Positions 33,834 to 42,657 of a stretch of DNA of 64,000 nucleotides are shown piece by piece. The notes under the pieces are model-generated. The model was given only the letters and a program-made list of their open reading frames with translations, was not told where the DNA came from and did not search any database. How positions within the stretch are numbered: the first letter of the stretch is position 1; each line of letters begins with the position of its first letter. This stretch comes from Megamerina dolium. Taxonomy: Eukaryota; Arthropoda; Insecta; Diptera; Megamerinidae. A program made the translations under genes and the position numbers. The stretch spans positions 65,180,407 to 65,244,406 of the forward strand of contig OY978525.1 of the NCBI GenBank assembly GCA_963854835.1. Direction: 5' to 3'.

Positions 33834-34459
33834 ATTGGTCCTGTTTTAGACACAAAATCATTTGCATGGAATACATTTTGTTTGTGAGCGACGGACACAC
33901 CGGGAAGAGAGAGGGGTTTTTGTTTCAGGTATATAATACATGATTTGTCCTTATCATTCGAAATCGGTGTTCGGCCTATCATGCAATTGTGGCGAATCTA
34001 CCACTTTTTTTCATTTCTACAGCAACTAGTACAGTAAGCTTGAAATTTACCATATTTGACCATTTTTTGTTATTTTATATATAAATTTTTGTTTTTTAAT
34101 TCCATGATCTATTATGAATGTGATTTTCACATTTAATAAAACAAATATGTGAAATAAAATAAAACAAATATGTGAAAGTAGTAAAATATTTGAGCCACTA
34201 CAAGAATTTTTATATTATTGACTGGCATTTTGTTCCCATAACTTTAGTTTACAATAAATAGATTAGTACATATAACTATGCGACTTAGTTTTGTTAATAT
34301 TATTACATGTGTAACAATAAAACATGAAATGCATAGTGGGATTCATGAAATGGTATAACCATATAAAACGTATAATTTAAAAGGTTTACGCGATTTACGC
34401 CGGTTTTATACGATTGCATGAATCCCACCAATATTTTTGTTTATGCATTTTTGATGAGT
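33834..34459. other. No gene; 93-bp foldback at 34336-34428
   Basis: A+T-rich. Arms 34336-34358 (GTGGGATTCATGAAATGGTA...) and 34406-34428 are reverse complements at 21 of 23 positions, a small foldback or MITE-like unit. TTTTTGATGAGT at 34448-34459 belongs to the SINE duplication. Confidence 0.65.
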
Positions 34460-34827
34460 GTGGGTGCCGTAGCTCAGTGGTTAGTGTGTTCGCCTTCTGA
34501 TCTGTAGGTCGTGGTTCAATACCCGGCTGATGCATAACAAATTTAATATCGAAAAGATTTTTCTTTCGAACGGTACCCACCTGTCGGCAAGCAATTGGCA
34601 ATTCTTCCGAGAGTAACAACTTGCCATGAAAAAGCTTCTAAAAAGAACTCTGTGACAAAGCTCAGAAAAAGTGATGTCACAAGTGTTCTGCCGTTCGGAA
34701 CCGGCTAAAATAAGTAGGTCCATTCTAATACTGTCCAAAATTTAAGACGCACAACAGTAATGGAAGAGAAGCTCGGCCAATGAGCCCTTTGGGGCTTTAA
34801 GTGCCACATATTTTTTTTTATTTTTTT
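34460..34827 (+). mobile_element. Complete tRNA-derived SINE with perfect target duplication
   Basis: 368 bp between exact copies of ATTTTTGATGAGT (34447-34459 and 34828-34840). The head GTGGGTGCCGTAGCTCAGTG ... GGTCGTGGTTCAATACC has RNA polymerase III box A and box B layout and folds like a tRNA 5' end; its T-arm wording resembles tRNA-Lys. A unique body follows, then a 3' stem AGCCC-TTTG-GGGCT (34785-34798) and a T/A-rich tail. No coding capacity. Copies or parts lie at 18948-19470, 19558-19611 and 45962-46352. Confidence 0.9.
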
Positions 34828-34840
34828 ATTTTTGATGAGT

Positions 34841-35924
34841 AACAAAAAACGACTTAATAAATATCATCATCTTTTATTTCATTAAAATCTACCAATAAAT
34901 TTTAGAATCTACAATTTTTTAGTTTCATCTACCTCTAAAAATTTGTTTACAGTCCGAACACTGCTCGTAATGTCAAACATTAGGTAAACATAGAAAGGAG
35001 TTCACTTGTCGCCGAGAAACACTTTGCTTTTGTGCATTTGCCAACAATAATAGATTAGACGATTGCGCCCATCACAGAATAATTCAGCTACGAGAGAAGA
35101 TGAATACATAGTATAATTAACAAATTAAGGTAATCGTAAAATTTGTTCTCATGTCATTCACAATATATGGCAAAGCAAGTTTAGGTAGTGTCAAAATTAT
35201 TATATGTCAAAACATCAATGAAAGAGGAATGTCAAAATTTGTTTAGGCAGGGTCAAATTATTAGCCCTCTAGTGGAGGGTTAATAATTTAACAAAATTTT
35301 TGATTATTTTAATTACTGTAACATTTAAAAAAATATTTACATTTCGATTTAATTATAATAAAATTAGTAATAAATCGAAAAAAAAAAAAGAATAAACAAA
35401 TGCGTGTGAGATGTTTAACACTTACATACATCCATAGGGTTAATGTGACAAAATATTGTCGAATTTTTCACTTTGATAGATTTCACAAAGCTGTCTTTTG
35501 ATTTTTTTCTATATACTTATTTCACAACGAGAGCATCAAAATTTCTCTCTCGGATTGCCTTACTTTGTCAATTACACTATAATTACATAATTATATGTTT
35601 ATTATATTTATTATATATATTTTGATATAATTATATTATTATTAATTATATAAACAATGCGGAAAAATGAATGAATAATTCAACTCTCGGAAATACTGTG
35701 ACGTCGCATGCTGTCAAATTCACTGAGAGCCAATTAGAAGTCAAAGATGGGCCCAACCTTAATACTGTCGTCCGAGTGCTTTCTCGTAATATGGGCATTA
35801 ATCGTTATTATCAGTGTTGCCAGTTTAGCCTTTTTGTGGCTAGATATTTTTTTTCGTCATTTAGCTTCGAAATTTAGGACTTAGCTTTGTGGCTTTTTTC
35901 TAGCATTTTCTTATTTTCAAACTA
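34841..35924. other. No gene recognised; imperfect hairpin at 35255-35289
   Basis: Very A+T-rich. Arms 35255-35269 and 35275-35289 pair at 14 of 15 positions around AGCCCTC/GAGGGTT. Near 35820-35900 several TTTAGC/TTAGCTT motifs repeat loosely. Nothing coding is supported. Confidence 0.5.
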
Positions 35925-36225
35925 CCTCGATATGAGAAAATCAGCAAGAAGTACGTGAACTGAAAACTATCAGAAACTTGTAAATTGATATTCACAGTTC
36001 GTAATTGACAGATGGATTTATTTTATCGCCAACCCTTTTCGTGTCGAAAACTGTTAACAATTGTTGAAAAGTTTTTATAAGCGAACATACCTATTGTTTT
36101 ATAAGATGGATAGAGAAAAATTCACAATAGAAAATTTTCAGCAGTATTGCCATCGCAAATCGCCCTAATCCTCTTTTATTTTGAGAATTAACTCATAGAG
36201 TTAATGCGGATTAGCTGCAGTTAAT
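35925..36225 (-). mobile_element. MITE family P copy 2, left part
   Basis: Reverse complement of the inner part of the complete MITE at 39851-40381 (for example CTCTTTTATTTTGAGAATTA and GCGGATTAGCTGCAGTTAAT). It is cut at 36225 by the hAT-like element and resumes at 39333. The outer left terminus is missing. Confidence 0.85.
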
Positions 36226-36879
36226 CAGCATCAACGAGGCTGCAGTCTTTTGCTTCGAATTCATTAAAGAATGACAGACGAACCATTTATCATTCTCAAA
36301 AGCTTAAAATTATTACACTTTCCCATTCAGTAAAGTGTGGGAATTGAAAAATATCAATCCCATTCTTGAAAGGCTTAAAAATATGATGAATTCATTCAAT
36401 ATTCAATTCTTTTAAACTCTGAAATACTGGAAATATAATAATATTTATTACCACGAAGAGCATAGCTGCTTTGGAACAACACATATGGTGTTATTATGAA
36501 GGTAGAGCAACTACAAAAAATTCCTCTTGGATGCGTCATATGTCAGAAACTAGCTTTTTATAGTGTCAAGCAAGTGTGTTTTTTGTTTTTTTTTTCAACT
36601 TCTTCTTCTTCTTCTTCTTTTCCCATGTGTTTGTTGTTGATTTATCTACTTTTTCTCCTTCATTCATGAGAACTTTCCCCAATGGCTCTACCTTGAGTTA
36701 TTATACCATGACAAAACCAATCAGCTGTTATAAATAAATAAATAAATTTGATGTAACTCGCACAGTACCCGGAATTTTATATTGCATATGCAACAACGCA
36801 CAAGAATTCCCCCTCTTTTCTTGAAATAGTCTGTTGAATCGAGCTGCTAAATTTATATACAAATTAATACAAATATGAT

Positions 36880-37095
36880 AGAAACAAATTTACCATATAA
36901 AATAGCATTTACAACAGCTTGTTGAGGCTCCTACTGTACTTCTGGTGACGACTTTAACATTGATGGCTCTGAAATAGGACTATGAAACCAAATATCGGAT
37001 AGTTCTTCCCATTCTTCAACGATATGTTGACTTTGCTATGAAGAATTCTCACAATCAATTAAATTTTCATTTTCTTTTGAACACATTTTTAAATT
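36880..37095 (-). pseudogene. Unknown coding remnant inside the hAT-like element
   Basis: The minus strand gives one frame with SQHIVEEWEELSDIWFHSPI and QQAVVNAILYG, interrupted by two stops. The same protein wording is found in copy C (63250-63430, without these stops) and in part in copy B (61425-61530). I do not recognise the family. It may be part of the transposase or of a gene carried by the element. Confidence 0.5.
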
Positions 37096-37158
37096 TACCT
37101 CACAAGATTCACTTTGAAGAAATTCATTTTTGAAAAGAAATTAATGGATTATTATATA

Positions 37159-38794
37159 CAGTGGCTCACAGCTTATTTCGTACAGTGTATATATTTTTAT
37201 GTACATGGCTGTAACATCGAAACTAAAAAACTTATCAATAAGTTTTGAATGTAGATGTCTATGTATGTGTTTAGTAAACCTAATAAGAAAACGGGGAACC
37301 CCAAAAATTGTTCTTTTTGTCATGCAAGAGAGAAAAACTATTGATCAGCTGATTTTCAGCTCACATCTTATTTCGTACACAAACTTCAATGTAAGTAAGT
37401 TTCATTCTGCCGCGCAGTTACAAAGTTTTTTTGAATTGTATGAGTTTTTGGACCTTTTTAACTATTATAACAATTTTTATTATTATTATTTTAAATAGTT
37501 AAAGTGCTGTAAATTAAACATTTAGCGTTATGGGTCGTCGTACAACGATGGAACAGCGTAAACTGGTAATTAACCATTTTAGGAAAGGTCAGAGTGTGCG
37601 AAAAATTGCTGAAATGACAAATTTAAGTGCCTCAACTGTCCAATACATCATTCAACGCTTCGTTCGCGAAAATCGGTTGGAGAACAAGGGCAGAGAAGCA
37701 CCTAATAAGATTTTCAACGCTTCAGACGAGCGTTATATTGTACGAAAAATTAAGAAAAATCCAAAGTTATCCGCTCCGAAGTTGGCTGCAGAGGTTCAGC
37801 GTGAAATAGGAAAATCATCCAGTGCTGAAACTGTCCGACGTGTGCTGCGCAATCATGACTTGAACGGTAGAGTAGCCCGAAAGAAACCATTCATTTCAAA
37901 AATGAATATACAACGCCGACTTGACTTCGCCAAAGAGCATATTATTAAGACTCCTGCGTTCTGGAATACCGTTATTTTCGCGGATGAGTCTAAGTTTAAT
38001 ATTTTTGGCTCGGACGGAATGTCATATGTTTGGCGTAAAGCGAATACCGAGCTAAACAAGGAGAACCTTAAGCCCACAGTGAAGCATGGTGGCGGTAGCG
38101 TGATGGTTTGGGCCTGTATGTCAGCAGCCGGAGTAGGTGAATTGGTTTTTATTGAGGAAACAATGGACAAAATGAAGTACCTCGAGATTCTGAAAAACAA
38201 TTTACTTCAAAGTGCAGACAAACTGGGTTTGCGGGAAGAATTTCGGTACTACCAAGATAATGACCCAAAACATAAATCTGGGATTGTGCAATCTTGGCTT
38301 ATTTGGAACTGCCCACACTTGATGTCTCCACCACCACAGTCATCTGACATGAATGTGATTGAAAATCTTTGGTCTATTTTGGACAATAAAATAAGAACAC
38401 ACAAGATTTCTAATAAGCAAGACCTAAAGAAGGTACTGATGGAAGAATGGAAAAAAATCACACCAGACATCACTCAAAAATTGGTGGATTCAATGCCAAA
38501 TAGACTCCAGGCTGTCATTAACGCTAAGGGATGTCAACTAAATATTAAAATCAACTTACTTTGTTTTTAGTTTGAACTTAAAGAGACTGTACGAAATAAG
38601 CTGTGACATGAATTTTCCTATTTTTTTCTTATTTTATTTTTTTATAGTGTCAAACACTAAAATTTTGGAAAATAAAAAACAAACCTTCCTTTCTAAAATG
38701 GCATTTATATTTTGTTCAAATTTTTGCTATATTAGGAATTACGACTGCAGCAATTTTTAAACTGTCACTGTACGAAATAAGCTGGGAGCCACTG
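37159..38794 (+). mobile_element. Full-length Tc1-like transposon with IR/DR ends
   Basis: 1636 bp bounded by TA duplications (37157-37158, 38795-38796). Outer inverted repeats 37159-37187 and 38766-38794 match at 28 of 29 positions (CAGTGGCTC...). A second, inner copy of the core CTTATTTCGTACA sits about 200 bp in at each end (37357-37379 and, inverted, 38588-38606). This is the IR/DR layout in which each end carries two transposase sites. The single gene is intact, so the copy looks young. Confidence 0.93.
37530..38570 (+). CDS. Tc1-like transposase, 346 aa, DD34E
   Basis: Cut-and-paste transposase for the enclosing element. Residues 5-45 form the first helix-turn-helix (QRKLVINHFRKGQSVRKIAE), 78-110 the second (KLSAPKLAAEVQREIG), as in paired-like Tc1 DNA-binding domains. 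A GGGS box lies at 188-191. Catalytic residues D152 (FADESKFN), D243 (YYQDNDPKH) and E278 (VIENLW) with 34 residues between the last two give DD34E. Length is normal for Tc1 (about 340-350). The usual QSPDLNPIENLW reads QSSDMNVIENLW: three substitutions at near-invariant positions, which may lower activity although all catalytic residues remain. The start is the first ATG after the inner repeat. Confidence 0.93.
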   Translation: MGRRTTMEQRKLVINHFRKGQSVRKIAEMTNLSASTVQYIIQRFVRENRLENKGREAPNKIFNASDERYIVRKIKKNPKLSAPKLAAEVQREIGKSSSAETVRRVLRNHDLNGRVARKKPFISKMNIQRRLDFAKEHIIKTPAFWNTVIFADESKFNIFGSDGMSYVWRKANTELNKENLKPTVKHGGGSVMVWACMSAAGVGELVFIEETMDKMKYLEILKNNLLQSADKLGLREEFRYYQDNDPKHKSGIVQSWLIWNCPHLMSPPPQSSDMNVIENLWSILDNKIRTHKISNKQDLKKVLMEEWKKITPDITQKLVDSMPNRLQAVINAKGCQLNIKINLLCF

Positions 38795-39324
38795 TATCTA
38801 CATATTATATACTTTAATATACACGTAAAATTCTTCAAAGAGGTCAAATTACCAGGAACAAACATGCTAGTCGTTACTTCTCAATTTATGAAAAAGATTA
38901 CGAAAAAACAATCAAAAAAATTGTAATACGAAATAAAACTTCTATAATTTTTGCTTTTAATACTTTCTTTATATTCCATATAAGCCAGTGGCAACCCAGA
39001 AATGAAAGATCTAACAACCATACAGATATTTTGTAACCAACAAAACGCGAAGAAGAAGAAAGGCTATCAGCTTGCTACTGAATGGATATCGTCACTCCCA
39101 TTCTTTTTAGGCTACAGCCAACTGCTGCTGCATTCATTAAAATTTCAATTCTGTGTGAATTCTTTAGGATTTTGCAATTCATGAATTGAAAACGAATAGA
39201 ACTCATTCATTTTTATCAGCCTAAAGACTTCACACACTGAATGCTAGGAAAAAAGGAGTTCAGCTTTTCAAAATTTAAATAAAAGAATTAAAAGTGAAAA
39301 TGACTTCACACTTCTACAGCTCTG
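38795..39324. repeat. hAT-like element A, right part
   Basis: Continues the hAT-like element after the Tc1. Its reverse complement matches 60556-61040 (copy B) along its length, including AATTCATGAATTG and the CAGAGCTGTA terminus. Confidence 0.8.
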
Positions 39325-39332
39325 CAGTTAAT

Positions 39333-39395
39333 GCCCGAGTTAATTCGGATTAAATCGTTAATCCGGATTAATGCTGCCGTCTGTCAGGGCTATAA
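39333..39395 (-). mobile_element. MITE family P copy 2, terminal part
   Basis: GCCCGAGTTAATTCGGATTA ... CTGCCGTCTGTCAGGGCTA resumes the MITE after the hAT insertion and ends like the right terminus of the complete copy, followed by TAA. Confidence 0.8.
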
Positions 39396-39850
39396 CTGTC
39401 TATTTCAGCTGCCTGCTTAGTTTATATAGCCTAATGTCTGTGACGTAATTTACAGTTTAACCCTGTCCTTGGATAAAAGAATTTCTGAAGAAGTTGCAAT
39501 TTCGATTCGATGCAAGGTCGATGCATTGCAATTTGCTCAGTAGGTCATGATTACTATTTGTATTTAACACTTGTTGTGGTAGTATTTTGTGCATGCGTTA
39601 AATATTATGTATTCATGGTTGTTGCTTATTATGTTTTTCTTCTTTTTTAGTTCTTTTTCTTTTTACTGTGTATGGTTGCTAAATTATTTCATAATAGTAC
39701 AGTGAGGTACTATAACGATGACCACGCATTTTTATAAATATACTATAACCCATTCTAGCTAATGATAATCACGTTATGCATTGTATGGTGATGATCATTA
39801 TATTAACAGTTACATCGATATTCATAAAGTATATACACATAATAGTATAA
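39396..39850. other. No gene recognised
   Basis: A+T-rich spacer between two MITE copies. No repeats or coding signals seen. Confidence 0.5.
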
Positions 39851-40381
39851 TAGCCTAGACAGACGGCAGCCTAATTCCGGATTACCGAGTTAATTCGAAT
39901 TAACTCGGGCATTAACTGCAGCTAATCCGCATAAACTCTATGAGTTAATTCTCAAAATAAAAGAGGATTAGGTCAATTTGCGCTGGCAACACTGCTAAAA
40001 ATTGTCTTTTGTGAATTTTTCTCGATCCATTTTACAAAAAATTAGGAGTGTTCGCTAGCAAAAAACTTTCAACAATTGTTAACAGTTTTCAACATGAAAA
40101 GCGTGAAAAGCGAACAAATAAATCCAGCTGTCAATTAAGAACTGTGAATGTCAATTTACAAGTTTCTAATAGTTTTCAGTTCACGTACTTCTTGTAGATT
40201 TTCTCATATCGAGAGTGACAGATGACAGAAATTGATAGTGATAGTAATGTAAGTGAGCAGACCTAATAAAACAGCAATCAGCCGTTTAGTTAATCCGCAA
40301 TACTGCCGTCTGTGAGGTTATTATTTTATTCGGATTAAGTGCGCCGGTAATCCGGAATTAGGCTGCCGTCTGTCTAGGCTA
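39851..40381 (+). mobile_element. MITE family P, complete copy
   Basis: 531 bp with perfect 37-bp terminal inverted repeats at 39851-39887 and 40345-40381 (TAGCCTAGACAGACGG...). TAA flanks both ends (39848-39850 and 40382-40384), compatible with a 3-bp TAA duplication as in PIF/Harbinger; a TA duplication with shorter repeats is the alternative. It contains further internal near-palindromes around GAGTTAATTCGAATTAACTC at 39886-39905. No coding capacity. Confidence 0.88.
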
Positions 40382-40664
40382 TAACATAATAATAGCTGCA
40401 TTCTTTTGTAACCGAGTTGCAAAAGAACACCAACTCGCATTTAATTTCCCTTTTACTTGAATATAATTTCCCCCTAGTTACTTAGCAACGCTGGTGGTAT
40501 ATATGCTTGTTCGTGAAATTTATAAACGAAATAAAAACAAAATAGAAACAATTCTGCGGAATCTGTGGTAAATATATTCGTTTATTATAGTGCTGTTTTT
40601 TTTTTCCAACACTATAATTCAGGTCGATTAAAATAAAAGCCAGTTCAATTTAACTCGGTTAAAA
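40382..40664. other. No gene recognised
   Basis: A+T-rich spacer between the MITE and RTE copy 2. No motif recognised. Confidence 0.45.
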
Positions 40665-40671
40665 TAGAAAC

Positions 40672-41052
40672 ATGGTAATTGGCGGTACCAGATTCCAGCA
40701 TCTCGACATCCACAAAGCGACATGGCTGTCTCCAGATCAACGTACAAGAAACCAAATTGATCATGTGGTGATTGACGGAAGGCATGCTTCCAGTGTGATG
40801 GACGTGAAATCGATCCGTGGTGCCAACATCGACTCGGATCACTACCTTGTTGCAGCTAAGGTGCGCACACGCTTATGTGTCGCAAATAACAAGAGAAGGC
40901 TCGACGTCAGTAAGCTGCGATCACCAGAGACAGCAGATGCATTTGCGACTCGACTATCGGATCTGCTTATGCAGAACACTCTCCCAATTGATGATACATG
41001 CGCACGGTGGACACATATATCCCACTCCATGACTTCCACCACCCGACTATGA
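40672..41052 (+). pseudogene. RTE LINE endonuclease, C-terminal part
   Basis: TWLSPDQRTRNQIDHVVIDG and NIDSDHYLVAAKVRTRL are the last two conserved blocks of APE-type endonucleases (the SDH catalytic histidine is present). The N-terminal half is missing by 5' truncation. After the linker (SPETADAFATRLSDLL) the frame runs out at a deletion that joins it, out of frame, to the RT. Confidence 0.8.
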
Positions 41053-42538
41053 CGAGATTGAAACGGCCATTTTAAGGCTGAAGTACAACAAAGCTGCAGG
41101 TGCCGATGGCCTGCCTGCTGAGTTGTTTAAGACCGGAGGCGATGAGCTGCTCACCCGCATGCACCAGCTCATAAGCAGAATATGGTCGGATGAAAGCATG
41201 CCTGATGATTGGAGGCTCAGTGTTCTCTGTCCTGTACATAAAATAGGAGACCCCACAATTTGCGCCAACTACCGTGGAATAAGTCTCCTGAGTATCGCAT
41301 ACAAGGTTCTATCGAGCGTACTGTGTGAAAGGTTGAAGCCTATGCTCAGCAACCTAATTGGACCGTATCAGTGTGGCTTCAGACCTGGTAAATCCACTAT
41401 CGACCAGATTTTCACACTGCGCCAAATCCTGGAGAAGACCCAAGAAACACAGATCGACACACACCACCTATTTGTTGATTATAAAGCCGCTTTCGACAGT
41501 CCGGTAAGGGATTACCTCTATGCAACAATGTCTGAGTTCGGTATTCCTGCAAAGCTCATTCGACTTTGTAGAATGACACTGCTTAACTCCCGTTGTGCAG
41601 TGAAAATTGGGAAGGACCTCTCCGCACCGTTTAATACCGAATGGGGTTTCAGACAAGGTGATTCGTTATCGTGCGACTTCTTCAATCTTATTATGGAGAA
41701 AATAATACGAGCTGCTGATCTACGACATAATGGCACTATCTTCAACAAAAGTGTCATCCTGTTAGCGTATGCCGACGATATTGACATAATCGGCATGAAC
41801 ACGCGAGCAGTCAGTGCAGCATTCTCAGAGTTGGAAAGAGAGTCGCGTCGGATGGGTCTCACGGTGAACGAGGGCAAGACGAAGTATCTAGTGTCAACAA
41901 ACAAAGAGTCCCGGCGTCTTGGACAGCACGTCACTGTTGACAACTACGCTTTTGAAGTAGTAAGGGACTTTGTTTTTCTTGGAACCAGCATTAACAGCAG
42001 TAATGACGTCAGCTTGGAGATCATGCGTAGGATAACTCTTGCTAACAGGTGTTACTTTGGGCTGAGTAAGCAATTGAGAAGTCGAGCCCTCTCTCGAAGA
42101 ACGAAAACTACACTCTACAAGTCTCTCATCATGCCTGTCCTAACATATGGCGCTGAAGCCTGGACAATTTCCACCTCGGATAAGCGAGTGCTTGGAGTTT
42201 TCGAGAGAAAAGTCCTACGCAAGATCTTTGGACCTATTTGCGTTGGTGGCGAGTACCGAATAAGGTACAACCATGAGCTGTATGCCGATATTGACATAGT
42301 AAAGCGCATCAAAATCCAGCGGCTGCGCTGGCTAGGTCATGTCGAGCGAATGGAAGAACACGCTCCAGCTAAGAAGGTGTTATATTCGGAACCCGCTGGA
42401 GGACGACGCAGAAGAGGAAGACCAAACCTCCGGTGGGAAGACCAAGTACTGGAGAACCTGACGGCGCTTGGAATTTCTAACTGGCGCCAGCTAGCGAAGA
42501 ACAGAGATGGCTGGCGAAGCATGTTATTTTCGGCCTAA
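41042..42538 (+). CDS. RTE LINE reverse transcriptase, open frame of about 499 codons
   Basis: Counting from the Met at 41123: GDPTICANYRGISLLSIAYK (43-62), GFRPGKSTIDQIFTLRQILE (85-104), FVDYKAAFDSPV with the first catalytic Asp (about 117-128), WGFRQGDSLSCDFFN (174-188), YADDIDIIG (216-224), LIMPVLTYGAEAWTIS, and the C-terminal RRRRGRPNLRWEDQVLENL with a Trp-rich end. All palm residues are present and the frame is uninterrupted to the stop at 42538, so this part could still be translated, though without the endonuclease it cannot move alone. It overlaps the end of the endonuclease frame because of the deletion. Confidence 0.88.
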   Translation, partial: PDYDEIETAILRLKYNKAAGADGLPAELFKTGGDELLTRMHQLISRIWSDESMPDDWRLSVLCPVHKIGDPTICANYRGISLLSIAYKVLSSVLCERLKPMLSNLIGPYQCGFRPGKSTIDQIFTLRQILEKTQETQIDTHHLFVDYKAAFDSPVRDYLYATMSEFGIPAKLIRLCRMTLLNSRCAVKIGKDLSAPFNTEWGFRQGDSLSCDFFNLIMEKIIRAADLRHNGTIFNKSVILLAYADDIDIIGMNTRAVSAAFSELERESRRMGLTVNEGKTKYLVSTNKESRRLGQHVTVDNYAFEVVRDFVFLGTSINSSNDVSLEIMRRITLANRCYFGLSKQLRSRALSRRTKTTLYKSLIMPVLTYGAEAWTISTSDKRVLGVFERKVLRKIFGPICVGGEYRIRYNHELYADIDIVKRIKIQRLRWLGHVERMEEHAPAKKVLYSEPAGGRRRRGRPNLRWEDQVLENLTALGISNWRQLAKNRDGWRSMLFSA

Positions 42539-42590
42539 ATCGATATTCGGTGGTTATGGCCACATAAGTAAGTAAGTAATAGCAATATTA

Positions 42591-42657
42591 ATTTAACATT
42601 TGGTGAGTCAAAACGCATAAATTATATGAGCATTATTTTGACTCACAACAGGTGATA
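42591..42657. other. Spacer ending in the Jockey target duplication
   Basis: Short spacer; ACAACAGGTGATA (42645-42657) is the left target duplication of the Jockey element. Confidence 0.6.

Larger units (their letters stand above)
36226..39324. mobile_element. hAT-like non-autonomous element copy A, carrying a Tc1
   Basis: Flanked by the 8-bp duplication CAGTTAAT (36218-36225 and 39325-39332), which is a single copy in the intact MITE. Termini start CAG...; the right end read inward is CAGAGCTGTAGAAGTGTGAA, matching the starts of copies at 60556 and 62979. The 8-bp duplication and CAG-type ends suggest hAT. Without the Tc1 insertion the element is about 1.46 kb. Confidence 0.75.
40665..42590 (+). 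mobile_element. RTE-type LINE copy 2
   Basis: Contains the end of the endonuclease, the whole reverse transcriptase and the C-terminus, and ends CCACATAAGTAAGTAAGTAA, the same tail as copy 1. 5' truncated near 40665 and deleted between endonuclease and RT near 41035. No clear target duplication was found. Confidence 0.85.

Noticed and set aside
34463..34535. Possible tRNA gene
   Set aside because: The tRNA-like head lacks a good anticodon arm and acceptor pairing, and it is followed by a SINE body and tail between target duplications.
35671..35877. 68-codon plus-strand frame as a gene
   Set aside because: No domain, no splice context, and composition typical of random A+T-rich sequence.
40817..41032. 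Alternative frames over the RTE endonuclease
   Set aside because: Shadows of the endonuclease frame, which has the conserved SDH block.
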